From the NCBI GenBank assembly GCA_038247245.1, contig JBBRVE010000002.1:1-64000 (forward strand): a stretch of DNA of 64,000 nucleotides, given 5' to 3'. Below the pieces are notes generated by a model. That model saw only the letters and a program-made list of their open reading frames with translations, made no database searches and was not told where the DNA came from. Below, one piece after another: positions 34,205 to 42,530 of the stretch. The position numbers and the translations under genes are program-made. The stretch's first letter is position 1. The number at the start of each line of letters is the position of its first letter. This DNA comes from JAPWJZ01 sp038247245. GTDB taxonomy: Bacteria > Pseudomonadota > Alphaproteobacteria > Micavibrionales > UBA2020.

Positions 34205-34945
34205 TTAATTGAGGGGTGGGGGCGTAATTGTTACAGGCACGGGTAGTGATATGGACTTCGACGATGCTGTGATGGATTGCCATCCCAGTGGTGCCTCAAG
34301 AGTGGCTCCGGAAAAACGGCCTACCTTAGTCCTGATGGTTACATCACCGGGCGAGCCGATCATTGTTATGCTCTTTCCAGGAAACTTTTTGGCCAGCCAA
34401 TACGCAAGCCTGCCATTAAAGCTGTTAATGCCTCCCTGCGAGCCGCCACACACAAGAGAATGAATTGGCTTATCTGGCGTGTAACCAGCGTCAAGCATAT
34501 CCTGTCCAACTTCTTCAAACGAAAGCAGTGATCCTCCTTCTTCAGCAGTCGATACCGCGTATGGATCATAAAGGCCGGAACTTTCGTTCTTTTTACCGTG
34601 TGCGCCCAAAGTAAAATAATTGGAATTATTGTATGAATGGTTAGCACGCCAACTCGTATAATTATCATAACTCCATGCCATTGACATTTTGTTAACATCT
34701 ACAAGCCCGAGATAATCGCTGTATCTGATCGGGTTCTGACCCACGTAATTGAATAAGTTAGAGCCTCCGTTGAAACCAATCGGATCACTTTGCACATACC
34801 TTCCTACCTTTATGGCAACCTGATTATCCCGTCCGCGCGCCTGAATCTCATGTTCCTGCAAAATGTTGCCGATGCCGTCGTAGGCACAGGCTGTCAAGTA
34901 AGCGGTGGCGAGTTCTTCGGAAATGGCGCAAATGTCGCGGGGCAA
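34205..34945 (-). CDS. Orphan Rhs C-terminal toxin tip 1, cysteine-peptidase-like pattern
   Basis: A 246-residue orphan tip starting at TTG (LPRDIC...). Residues 48-72 match the end of the Rhs core (VGRYVQSDPIGFNGG..LFNYVGQNPI). The variable toxin part follows from about 83. It has a strand ending in FTLGAHG (His116), then PIHSLVCGGSQGG (Cys166), NGRLAYWLAKKFPG and ITMIGSPGDV. A His-Gly, then xxC-G, then LAxxL order is typical of caspase-like (clan CD) and related polymorphic-toxin cysteine peptidases. Catalysis is inferred. There is no signal peptide or delivery domain, so it can act only after fusion to a full Rhs. Confidence 0.75.
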   Translation of the reverse strand: MPRDICAISEELATAYLTACAYDGIGNILQEHEIQARGRDNQVAIKVGRYVQSDPIGFNGGSNLFNYVGQNPIRYSDYLGLVDVNKMSMAWSYDNYTSWRANHSYNNSNYFTLGAHGKKNESSGLYDPYAVSTAEEGGSLLSFEEVGQDMLDAGYTPDKPIHSLVCGGSQGGINSFNGRLAYWLAKKFPGKSITMIGSPGDVTIRTKVGRFSGATLEAPLGWQSITASSKSISLPVPVTITPPPLN

Positions 34946-34975
34946 GCGGATTCCTCAAAGCGGGAGTTCAGGTTG

Positions 34976-35458
34976 TCAACTTACGCCGCCCCTCGTCGAA
35001 GAGGCGAGCCTTAATAGTATTTTGTCAGCTGACTGTTTAAATGAATGATACACCTCCAAACCTTCTCTTCTTATAGCAACGTCAAGTTTGGCACTAAGTT
35101 GCTGGAGTATATTGCTTGCATCTTCAACTTTTCCTTGACGCTCACAATACAAAGCAAAATATATTTCAAGAGAGCCTTCTCGCTCAAGATTGGTGTATCC
35201 AAGCGCTATAACGTTATCATGTAATTCCTTCACCATCGAGAACTGCGCGTTATGATCGCAAAAGAGCATCATTTTCCACTCTGCCACTCTGCGTCTGACC
35301 TCCAATTTTGATTCTTCCGACGACGCTAACGCTAGACAAGTTTCTTCCGCCTCATTTAGAGTGGGTCCAATTTCGGCTATAGGCTTTTCGAACGCACGAG
35401 CTGCAGTTGTATCCAATATTCTCGCGATTCTTCTGGATTCATTCTCACTATTTGTCAT
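34976..35458 (-). CDS. Putative immunity protein for orphan Rhs tip 2
   Basis: A 160-residue, helix-rich cytoplasmic protein (RRIARILDTTAARAFEKPIA, LEVRRRVAEWKMMLFCDHNA, EREGSLEIYFALYCERQGKV, EDASNILQQLSAKLDVAIRR). The helical-repeat rhythm resembles TPR-like immunity proteins. It starts 8 bases after tip 2 on the same strand. GC is low compared with the core genome. It could instead protect against tip 1, which follows it. No family name can be given. Confidence 0.6.
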   Translation of the reverse strand: MTNSENESRRIARILDTTAARAFEKPIAEIGPTLNEAEETCLALASSEESKLEVRRRVAEWKMMLFCDHNAQFSMVKELHDNVIALGYTNLEREGSLEIYFALYCERQGKVEDASNILQQLSAKLDVAIRREGLEVYHSFKQSADKILLRLASSTRGGVS

Positions 35459-35466
35459 TACGCAAC

Positions 35467-36150
35467 CTATTTTGGTGAGGAAAAATTCCAGTAGTCACAT
35501 CTGGCTAAACCGCTGCCACTAAGCGTACTAGAGGGCCATTCTCCCTCTCTGACGCATGCCTGCCTGCAAAGGTCGCAACGTCCGGAATTAGGAGCGCTAC
35601 CGGGCAGATCATCTAACGATGTGTCCAGACAGCTGACGTAATGCGCCTGACAGCTTTTACCTTCATCCGATTTTTTAGGGATGGCTGGGGGCGGCGCAGG
35701 GGGCGCATCCCCTCCTGTTCGGGGCGATGACTTGTTGCAAGCAGAATTTGGATCTTTATGACATTGTTCAATCTGCTTTTGGATGATGTCGGCAACTATG
35801 ATACCAGTGATTACGAGCACGCACCCTTCCATAACAAGAGCCACTGCATTCCCTGTCGGGTCAATGTTCATCACAGGGTTGACGTTGGCGTAGTTGAAGG
35901 TGTTGAGGCCGCCATAGATGCCGATAGGGTCGGATGAGATATAGCGGCCAACAGTTGCCTCTGACGCAGCTTCGCCGTACCGAGGGGCATTTTCTCTAGA
36001 CGCTGTAAGAGCTTGCGGATAAAAATTTCTGCCGCGCCTGCCACTTCCGTAAAAAATTTTCTCTGACGCGCTTTTTTCCGCGCGCAGCGACATTCCGGCG
36101 AACATGCCGGGCGGCGGTGCGGATGGCTGCGGGTGCTGGCTAAGAAGCAA
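35467..36150 (-). CDS. Orphan Rhs C-terminal toxin tip 2, Cys-rich
   Basis: Residues 68-100 carry the Rhs core end (GRYISSDPIGIYGGLNTFNY, NPVMNIDPTG). The first ~65 residues do not resemble Rhs and may be non-native sequence joined when the mobilization module arrived, so the start is uncertain. After the core comes one hydrophobic segment (VMEGCVLVITGIIVADII), a Pro-rich linker and a Cys-rich end (CQAHYVSCLD, CDLCRQACV, CDYW) with about eight Cys. This suggests a disulfide-bonded exported tip. No known toxin fold is recognised. Confidence 0.7.
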   Translation of the reverse strand: MLLSQHPQPSAPPPGMFAGMSLRAEKSASEKIFYGSGRRGRNFYPQALTASRENAPRYGEAASEATVGRYISSDPIGIYGGLNTFNYANVNPVMNIDPTGNAVALVMEGCVLVITGIIVADIIQKQIEQCHKDPNSACNKSSPRTGGDAPPAPPPAIPKKSDEGKSCQAHYVSCLDTSLDDLPGSAPNSGRCDLCRQACVREGEWPSSTLSGSGLARCDYWNFSSPK

Positions 36151-36227
36151 GATTATTTCTCCTGCCTCAAGTTTCCCTCACCGGGGCGCGCGGCGCAAGG
36201 GGCGTTTTTTGGCATTGGAGGGCCTTT

Positions 36228-37346
36228 TCAGGCGGTTTGGTCGGGTTCTGCCTCGTCGGCATCCAGCACCCGCGCAAGGGCTTCCTGCGCCTCCGGGGCG
36301 GGCGCGCTGCCGGGCTCATGCTGCGCCCGGTGCAGGCGCGCGGGGTGCGTGGCGGTATGGATGGCTTGCAGCTTGTCGATGGCGACATGTGTGTAAATCG
36401 CCGTGGTTTCCAGTTTTTCATGGCCGAGCATGGCTTGAAGGAAGCGTATATCCGCGCCGCCTTCAAGCATGTGCGTGGCGCAGGCGTGGCGCAGCAGATG
36501 GGTCGCCCCCGGCTTGTTTATCCCGGCGCATTCCATGTACTTCCTCATGCGCGCGGCGATGAAGGCGGGCAGGCACGGCTCCCCGTAATCGGTCACGAAC
36601 AGCGCTTCATGCTCGTGCGTGAGCAGCTGCGGCCTGCCTTCGAGCAGGTACTTGTCGAGCCATGCCAGCGCCCTCTCGCCTATCGGCACCACCCGGTCGC
36701 GCTTGTTCTTCCCTTCGCGCACGGCGATAAGGCGGCGGTGGAAGTCGGCGTCATAAATGGCAAGGTTCGCGGCCTCCGTCCGGCGCAGGCCCGTGCTGTA
36801 CAGCAGTTCCAGCAGCGCCCGGTCGCGCAGGCCCATCGGGTCGCTAGGGTCGGCCTCGGCCAGTATCGCCTCCACCTCCGGGATGGACAGCACCACGCGC
36901 GGAAGCCGCTTGCCGTCGCGCGGAATGTCCAGCTCGGAAGCCGGATTGTAAAGGATATGGTTTTCTCTCGCCAGCCAACGGAACCAGAGTTTCAGCGGCA
37001 CAAGGCAGCCCATTTGTGTGCCGGAGGTGAGCGGCTTTCCGTCCGGCTTGCGGTAGTAAAACAGATGCCGCTGGTAACGCTCCACCACCTGCTTGCTCAC
37101 ATCGGCGGGTTTCATCAACCCGCGCTCGTCGCACCACACGATAAAGCGCCGGATGGCGACGCGGCGCGACTGCACGGTGTCGGCGCTGTAGCCGTGCACG
37201 GCCAGCCATTCCAGATGTTCGTGCATGTAGGGCAGCATCGGGTGGTCTGCAAGCGGGTCGCGGGCCGCTGCTTGCGGCGGGCGCGGCGGCTTGCGCGCGT
37301 TGCGTTTGCGCGTCTTGATGCGCCAGCGCAGGCCCTTGGTTGTCAT
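36228..37346 (-). CDS. XerC-like tyrosine recombinase of the mobilization module
   Basis: A 372-residue tyrosine recombinase. A basic N-terminal tail (~1-30) precedes a SAM-like core-binding domain (LEWLAVHGYSADTVQSRRVA). The catalytic domain has the full set: Arg188 in STGLRRTEAANL, His283/Arg286 in THLLRHACATHML, His309 in LGHEKLETTAIYTHV and nucleophile Tyr318. It differs from the P4-type integrase at 50321 (no DUF4102 domain). The start overlaps the end of the primase-helicase gene, so both belong to one operon. It may resolve dimers or move the inner module. Confidence 0.9.
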   Translation of the reverse strand: MTTKGLRWRIKTRKRNARKPPRPPQAAARDPLADHPMLPYMHEHLEWLAVHGYSADTVQSRRVAIRRFIVWCDERGLMKPADVSKQVVERYQRHLFYYRKPDGKPLTSGTQMGCLVPLKLWFRWLARENHILYNPASELDIPRDGKRLPRVVLSIPEVEAILAEADPSDPMGLRDRALLELLYSTGLRRTEAANLAIYDADFHRRLIAVREGKNKRDRVVPIGERALAWLDKYLLEGRPQLLTHEHEALFVTDYGEPCLPAFIAARMRKYMECAGINKPGATHLLRHACATHMLEGGADIRFLQAMLGHEKLETTAIYTHVAIDKLQAIHTATHPARLHRAQHEPGSAPAPEAQEALARVLDADEAEPDQTA

Positions 37347-40330
37347 GGATACGACACGGCGGCGGGGCCGTGGCCGTTCAGGGCGCGCGATTCAGGGGCG
37401 GATTCCGCGTTTTGCGCGGGAATGGCTGTGGCTATTGGGTTTTCTGCGTTTTCGACGCCCCGACCGCCCGCCGACAAGGGGCCGACTGGCCCCCGACCGG
37501 GGGCCGACCGCGCGGCATTTAACCCCGACCGGGTTTTGTCGTAGTCGAGTTTTGCCGGGTCGATAAGCCCGGACAGATGCGGCGCGGCGTTGTCGTCGCC
37601 GTCATGCAGCAGCTCGTAATGGAACAGTCCCGCAGGCCCCCGGTGCAGCAGCAACAGCTCAAGGTCGGCAAGCCGCGCAAGATGCACTTTTAGCTGCGTG
37701 TCGGAGACGCCCGTATGGTCGCGCAGCTCCTTGCGGCTAAAGCGAATGTCCCGAGGCGGTAGCTTCCTTGCGGCAGCGCGGGCCTGCACCATCTGCCGGA
37801 TGAGGCGCAGCAGCCGCCTTGTCTGCGGCGGCAGCTCGTCAAGGGAGCGGCCAAGGACTTCATGCGCCAGCGTGGTTGCGCGCGCAATATCCTCGCGCGT
37901 GGCCTCGATGTAGGAGATTGTTTTCTCGCCTTGGGTAAACGTGCGGATGGGCCGCTGGTGCTGGTGCAGCAGCGCAATCACGTCGATAAGAGTCAGATAC
38001 TTTTCATGGTCGCGGCGGGTGCGCGTCCGGTCGTCAAGGAAGGTCAGGCGGTCGGCGTATGGGTTCACCACGAACAGCGGCTGCAGGAGCCGCTGCGCGT
38101 TCTGTTGCAGGGCCAAGATCCCGGTTTTCGCGGCCTTGGCCTGCAAGCCGTCGAGCGTTCTTTTAGCCCGCTGCTTCTCATGGATGGCGCGGGTCTGCTC
38201 CCGCCCTTCATCCACCGCCAGCACAAGGCAGCGGTTCATCAGCTCTTCGTCAATGTCGATGGCCGTGGTCGTCGTTATCAGCGCGGCGGGGCCTTCGACT
38301 CTGTATTCCTGCGTCACCAGATTGCCGTTGGCGTCGGCTCCGGTGCTGGCAATCACCAGCTCTCCCTCGGATTGCAGCAGCTTCAACGCATAGGCGGCGC
38401 GCTGCGCGCCCTGTTCCTCCGCTATCGCCAGCACTTTGTTTTTAAGCGCGTCCTTGCCCATGTAGTACAGGCTCTGCCCGGTCACGGCGCTGTATTTCAC
38501 CTTGTGGTCGTCGGGCATGAAGGCCAGCACCGCGTCCATGACGGAAGTTTTCCCGCCCGCGCTGCTCGACTGGATAACGACGCCAAGCGGGTTTTCCAGC
38601 TTGCGCGAAGTCGCGGCAAGATAGGCCGTCAAGACGTTGGTTTCCTCGCCCACCATCCCGCAGCGCACGAAGTCGGCCAGAATGCGCTCTATCAGGTCAG
38701 GCGCGCGCAGCAGCGCAAGCGCGGCCTCGCGCTCGTCCTCCGTCATGTCGGGGGTCGCGGGGTCTTTGGGCGCAAGCGCCTTGTTAATCTCGTCGTCCTG
38801 CACTTCTTCGAGCTTCAGCAGGACGCGGCCCAGCTCCGCTTTCAGCTCATCCTCCTTCGAGCGTAATTCGTGCGCGGCTGCTTGCGTGAACACCGCGCGG
38901 GCGCGGGCGGCGTAGAGGTCAAGCGTATCAACATGGAACAGGTCGCCTTGGCTCACCATCACAATGACTTTCAGGACGCCCACAGAGAGATTTTTGGGCA
39001 GGCCCCGGATGCGCCAGCGGCGCGCGCCGAAGGTCAACAGCACTTCCCGTTCGTTCACCGCGGCGTCGAGGTCGCAACGCGGCGCAGGCGGCATGGGTGA
39101 TGCCGGCATGACAGCCGGCGCCGGATTCATAGCAGCTAAAGAAGATGGCACAGCTTCTTTAGTCGCCTCTTGTGGCGCAGGCTCGACCACGGTCAGTTCA
39201 GGCTCCTGCACATCCCGCGCGGGCGCTGTTCCGCTGCCGAGCCATTCGGCCTTGCGGATAAGAGCGCCAAGGCTTTTATTCGCAGGCTGCACTTTCAGCG
39301 CGTACTCGTTGGCGTCAACGCCTTGCGGGAACATGATGCGCCAGCATTCGATTCCAGCCTCCATCAGCTGCGCCGCAACCTTGGCAGCGCCCCGGTCGCC
39401 TGCCTCGTCGCGGTCGAAGGCGATTAACACGCGCTTGATGCCGTGGGTTTTAAAGGCGGTCAGCATTTCAGCGGTGAAGCCCTCGACGCCATAGGCGGCA
39501 GTCACATTGCGGAAGCCCGCGCACCAGAAGGTCGCGGCGTCCAGCAGGGCTTCGCACAGGATAATTTCTTTGCTGGCCGTCAATGCCTGCACGTTCCATA
39601 GGCCCTTGTGCGGCCCCGGCAGATACAGGTGCAGCGGTGTCCCCTTACGCAAGTTGTTCAGCAGCTTCCGGCCATAGATTTCCTGCACGTCGCCCTGCGG
39701 GCCGAGAATAGGAACAACCAACGAGCCGTTAAAGTGTTCATGGCCGCTTTCGCGGTAGATGCCGAGTTTTTCCAGCCGCGCGCGGATGGCTGCGCCTTCT
39801 TTCCGGGTTTTGTCCGGCAGGCGCAGGCCCAAGCTGCGGTCGGCAAGGCCGAGTTTGAAGGTGTCGATCAGCTCCGCGTTGTCCAAGCCGCGCTCTTTCA
39901 GGTAGGCGAGAGCTTCCGGCGATTGTTTCAGGCGGCTGTGATAATAGGCAACAACATCAGCCAGCAGCTTGTTGTCCTCCGCGTCCACCGTCACAGGCGC
40001 GGGCAAGGCCCGCACCGTGCTGCGTTTTACCGGGGCCTCTGTCACTTCGGACAGGCCCTCACGCAGCAGCTCGACCGCATGACGGAAGCTGACGCCGTTT
40101 TTCTTCATCACCCAGTCGACAACGCCGCCGCCAGCGCCGCAGCCGAAGCAGTTAAACAGGTTCTTGTCGCCGGATACGCGGAAGGATGGTGTCTCTTCCT
40201 CGTGGAACGGGCAGAGGCCCACATGGTCTTTGCCCTGCTTGGTCAGTTCCACGCCCGACGATTCGACCAGACGCAGCAGCGAAGTTTCATTTTTTAGCCG
40301 CTCTATCTCTGCATCCGGGATTCTCGCCAT
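37343..40330 (-). CDS. Primase-helicase with CHC2 zinc finger, TOPRIM and ATPase domains
   Basis: A 995-residue replication protein. The N-terminal DnaG-type CHC2 zinc finger has Cys40, His43, Cys61 and Cys64 (LCPFHEEETPSF, NCFGCGAGGGVVDWV). A TOPRIM domain follows around 250-345 (EIILCEALLDAATFWCAGFR, VLIAFDRDEAGDRGAAKVA). After an Ala/Pro linker there is an AAA-type ATPase with a Walker A variant QSSSAGGKTSVMDAVLAF near residue 590. A winged-helix segment (FSRKELRDHTGVSDTQLKVH) lies near the C-terminus. It probably primes and unwinds DNA for element replication. It starts divergently from the XRE regulator. Confidence 0.88.
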   Translation of the reverse strand: MARIPDAEIERLKNETSLLRLVESSGVELTKQGKDHVGLCPFHEEETPSFRVSGDKNLFNCFGCGAGGGVVDWVMKKNGVSFRHAVELLREGLSEVTEAPVKRSTVRALPAPVTVDAEDNKLLADVVAYYHSRLKQSPEALAYLKERGLDNAELIDTFKLGLADRSLGLRLPDKTRKEGAAIRARLEKLGIYRESGHEHFNGSLVVPILGPQGDVQEIYGRKLLNNLRKGTPLHLYLPGPHKGLWNVQALTASKEIILCEALLDAATFWCAGFRNVTAAYGVEGFTAEMLTAFKTHGIKRVLIAFDRDEAGDRGAAKVAAQLMEAGIECWRIMFPQGVDANEYALKVQPANKSLGALIRKAEWLGSGTAPARDVQEPELTVVEPAPQEATKEAVPSSLAAMNPAPAVMPASPMPPAPRCDLDAAVNEREVLLTFGARRWRIRGLPKNLSVGVLKVIVMVSQGDLFHVDTLDLYAARARAVFTQAAAHELRSKEDELKAELGRVLLKLEEVQDDEINKALAPKDPATPDMTEDEREAALALLRAPDLIERILADFVRCGMVGEETNVLTAYLAATSRKLENPLGVVIQSSSAGGKTSVMDAVLAFMPDDHKVKYSAVTGQSLYYMGKDALKNKVLAIAEEQGAQRAAYALKLLQSEGELVIASTGADANGNLVTQEYRVEGPAALITTTTAIDIDEELMNRCLVLAVDEGREQTRAIHEKQRAKRTLDGLQAKAAKTGILALQQNAQRLLQPLFVVNPYADRLTFLDDRTRTRRDHEKYLTLIDVIALLHQHQRPIRTFTQGEKTISYIEATREDIARATTLAHEVLGRSLDELPPQTRRLLRLIRQMVQARAAARKLPPRDIRFSRKELRDHTGVSDTQLKVHLARLADLELLLLHRGPAGLFHYELLHDGDDNAAPHLSGLIDPAKLDYDKTRSGLNAARSAPGRGPVGPLSAGGRGVENAENPIATAIPAQNAESAPESRALNGHGPAAVSYP

Positions 40331-40402
40331 TTTCGGGGGTTCCTTCTAAAACCTGTCAAGAGGTGGGCCGGGTCAAGCGGCTAAAAATTAACCTGATTGA
40401 GT

Positions 40403-40423
40403 TTTACGTCATATGCTTGTAAA
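40403..40423. promoter_or_regulatory. Candidate operator between primase and XRE genes
   Basis: TTTAC and GTAAA arms 11 bases apart, in the AT-rich ~150-base region shared by the two divergent starts. XRE-family regulators usually bind such short inverted repeats near their own promoter. The match is short and could be chance. Confidence 0.25.
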
Positions 40424-40479
40424 GTCAACAAGGATGAACATAGTTTCAGGGCGCTTATCCAGAATCGGAGGTTAGTATC

Positions 40480-40878
40480 ATGGTCGCATTAGAGAACCAG
40501 CAATCGGGTGTCGCTATGGGCCAGTCTCTTTCTCAGGACGAGAAGATTTATTTTAAAACGCTCGGCGCGCGCATCGCGCAGCGCCGCGAAGAACTCGACC
40601 TGACACAGCAACAGGTCGCGGACGCCCTGCACCTGACACAGCAAACCTATGCGGCTTATGAGGTTGGCCGTCACAGGCTGCCCGTTTCCCTGCTTCCCGT
40701 CCTCTCCGAAGTCTTGTCGATAGAGGTGGAAGTATTGCTTGGGATGGCCGCGAAGAACGCAAAGCGCGGCCCCGCGCCGAAGTACCAGCAGCAGATTGAG
40801 CAGATAAGCCGCCTGCCTAAACCGCAGCAGCGTATGCTGACGGACGTAATCGACGGCCTCCTGCTAAAGTTCGGCTGA
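40480..40878 (+). CDS. XRE-family helix-turn-helix regulator
   Basis: A 132-residue protein with a standard Cro/CI-type HTH (IAQRREELDLTQQQVADALH, LTQQTYAAYEVGRHRLPVSL, about 31-75) and a C-terminal helical extension (KYQQQIEQISRLPKPQQRML). GGAGG lies 8-12 bases before the ATG. It is divergent from the primase-helicase operon and upstream, on the other strand, of the relaxase 3' end. This suggests it controls replication and mobilization genes (inference). Confidence 0.88.
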   Translation: MVALENQQSGVAMGQSLSQDEKIYFKTLGARIAQRREELDLTQQQVADALHLTQQTYAAYEVGRHRLPVSLLPVLSEVLSIEVEVLLGMAAKNAKRGPAPKYQQQIEQISRLPKPQQRMLTDVIDGLLLKFG

Positions 40879-40955
40879 CGGAGGCAACATTTTTATTTCG
40901 CCCGCCTGCTCTCTACCGGGAGCGGGATGGGGAATCATTAGCAGCTAAGAAAAGA

Positions 40956-42530
40956 CTATCCTGCTTTACGCACCGCGCCGGGTGACGCCCGCGCGGCTGC
41001 GCCTCTGCCTTCCGCGCCTTCGGGCGGGACAAGCCGCGATAGCAGCTCTTTCGTTTGCAACACGTTACGCCGCAGCGCCACGGTCGCAAGCGCCGGGTTC
41101 AAGGCGATTGCGGCTTGCTGCCGCACGATAACGGCAGGCGGCGGCCCGCGCGCGGCTCGGCCCTCGGGCAGATTAAGCGCGCGCAACAGTTCCGCGTTGC
41201 TCTGGCGTTGCAGGCGCGTCGTAAAGGCAACCTCGTTGAACGACGCCGACAGCGGAACTTTCATGATGATGGTGTAAGGCGGCATCCCGTTCAGCAGCAG
41301 GCCCATGCGGTAGATATTCCGTTCCAGCTCCCGGTTCACGGCCTGAATGCGCTCTGTCTCCCGCCGCTGGCGCTCCAGCGTTGACATTTCTTCGGCCACC
41401 CTGCGGAAGGCATCCATTTTTTGCTCAAGCTCTTTTTGCCGTTCCTCGGCGGCCTGCTGGCGGCGGGTGCGCTCCTGCAACCATTCGCTTTCCTGCCGCT
41501 GCATGATGCGCGCCCATGCCCGCTCCAGCAACAGGCGGATGCGGGTGATGAACCCTTCCGGCAGCGCCGCGCTGCCGATAGACGCCTCCAGCAGCGCAAT
41601 GTCGTTTGACATCGAGGACAGCCGCGCCTCCATCTGCGCCACTTGCTCCAGCAGCGCACGGATGGCCGGGGTCGGCTTTACCCTGTTGGCCTGTTTCGCT
41701 TGCTGCTCGGCCACCACGTCGCGGTATTGCTGAATCTGCACAATCTCCGCGTTGTATTCCGCGCGGGTGCGGCCTTGGTCGATGGCGGGATAATCCACCT
41801 CCCGCCCGTTCTTCTCGCGCTTTGTGACGCTGCCCTGTTTCGGCTTCGTGCCCTTGCGGTGCATCGCCATCGAGGTCACGCCCACATGGGTCTGCGGCGG
41901 CGTCATGATGCCGCGCGCCTTGTGGCTGCGGTGGTCGATGCGGGCGCTGTGTCCGGCTTTCTCAAGCGCCGTATTCGCCAGCGCCTCCCATGTCTTGCGA
42001 AGCTCGATGATTTCGGCGGGGCCGCTGCGCTTGCCGTCCAGCACCCGCGTTTTCTTGCCAAGCCCGCCGCCGTCCACCTCGCGCACGGTCATTTGCAAGT
42101 GGGCGTGGTAATTCCACGGGTTGCCCTCGGCATGGGGGCGGTGCATAGCAACATCGACCGCCACGCCGTACCGCTTGAGCAGGTGGAAGGCGAAGGCCTG
42201 CACAAGCGCCCGCATCTGCGCCTCGTTCAGCTCGTGCGGCAGGGCAAGCACGACCTCGCGCGCCACCCGCGCGTCTTTGCGCTTCTCGGCGGCCTCGGCC
42301 ATGTTCCACAGCAGGGCATGGTCGGCCAGCCAGGGCGGCGCGCCTTCAGGCAGCAGGATGAAGGTTTCCATGACGCCGTGCCGGGGCCGGAAGTCATAGG
42401 CCCGGCCCGACCGCTCGTCAATCAGCAGCGTACCCGTCCGATAGGCGGCGAAGGCAACCGCGCTCCGGGTCACGCCCGGAACCTTCGAGGCGCGGCTGAT
42501 GGCCTTCACGCTGCAATGAAAGATCGCCAT
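40956..42530 (-). CDS. MobA/MobL-family relaxase (MOBQ)
   Basis: A 524-residue relaxase that nicks the transfer origin. The N-terminal MobA/MobL domain starts MAIFHCSVKAISRASKVPGV, followed by SAVAFAAYRTGTLL with the likely catalytic Tyr30. LALPHELNEAQMRALVQAF and the HUH metal motif NPWNYHAHLQMT (His142 and His144) follow. KTRVLDGKRSGPAEIIELRK, WEALANTALEKAGHSARIDH is typical MobA/TraA. After about 230 the protein is coiled-coil and charged, without a helicase domain. An RSF1010-type oriT lies about 340 bases upstream. Confidence 0.93.
   Translation of the reverse strand: MAIFHCSVKAISRASKVPGVTRSAVAFAAYRTGTLLIDERSGRAYDFRPRHGVMETFILLPEGAPPWLADHALLWNMAEAAEKRKDARVAREVVLALPHELNEAQMRALVQAFAFHLLKRYGVAVDVAMHRPHAEGNPWNYHAHLQMTVREVDGGGLGKKTRVLDGKRSGPAEIIELRKTWEALANTALEKAGHSARIDHRSHKARGIMTPPQTHVGVTSMAMHRKGTKPKQGSVTKREKNGREVDYPAIDQGRTRAEYNAEIVQIQQYRDVVAEQQAKQANRVKPTPAIRALLEQVAQMEARLSSMSNDIALLEASIGSAALPEGFITRIRLLLERAWARIMQRQESEWLQERTRRQQAAEERQKELEQKMDAFRRVAEEMSTLERQRRETERIQAVNRELERNIYRMGLLLNGMPPYTIIMKVPLSASFNEVAFTTRLQRQSNAELLRALNLPEGRAARGPPPAVIVRQQAAIALNPALATVALRRNVLQTKELLSRLVPPEGAEGRGAAARASPGAVRKAG

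Noticed and set aside
36237..37544. Long plus-strand frame (435 codons) opposite the XerC-like recombinase
   Set aside because: It is antisense to a gene with all catalytic residues; the translated sequence is Arg/His/Gly-rich with no domain, typical of a shadow frame in GC-rich DNA.
37862..38866. Plus-strand frame of 334 codons inside the primase-helicase gene
   Set aside because: Antisense shadow; the sense frame has zinc-finger, TOPRIM and ATPase motifs.
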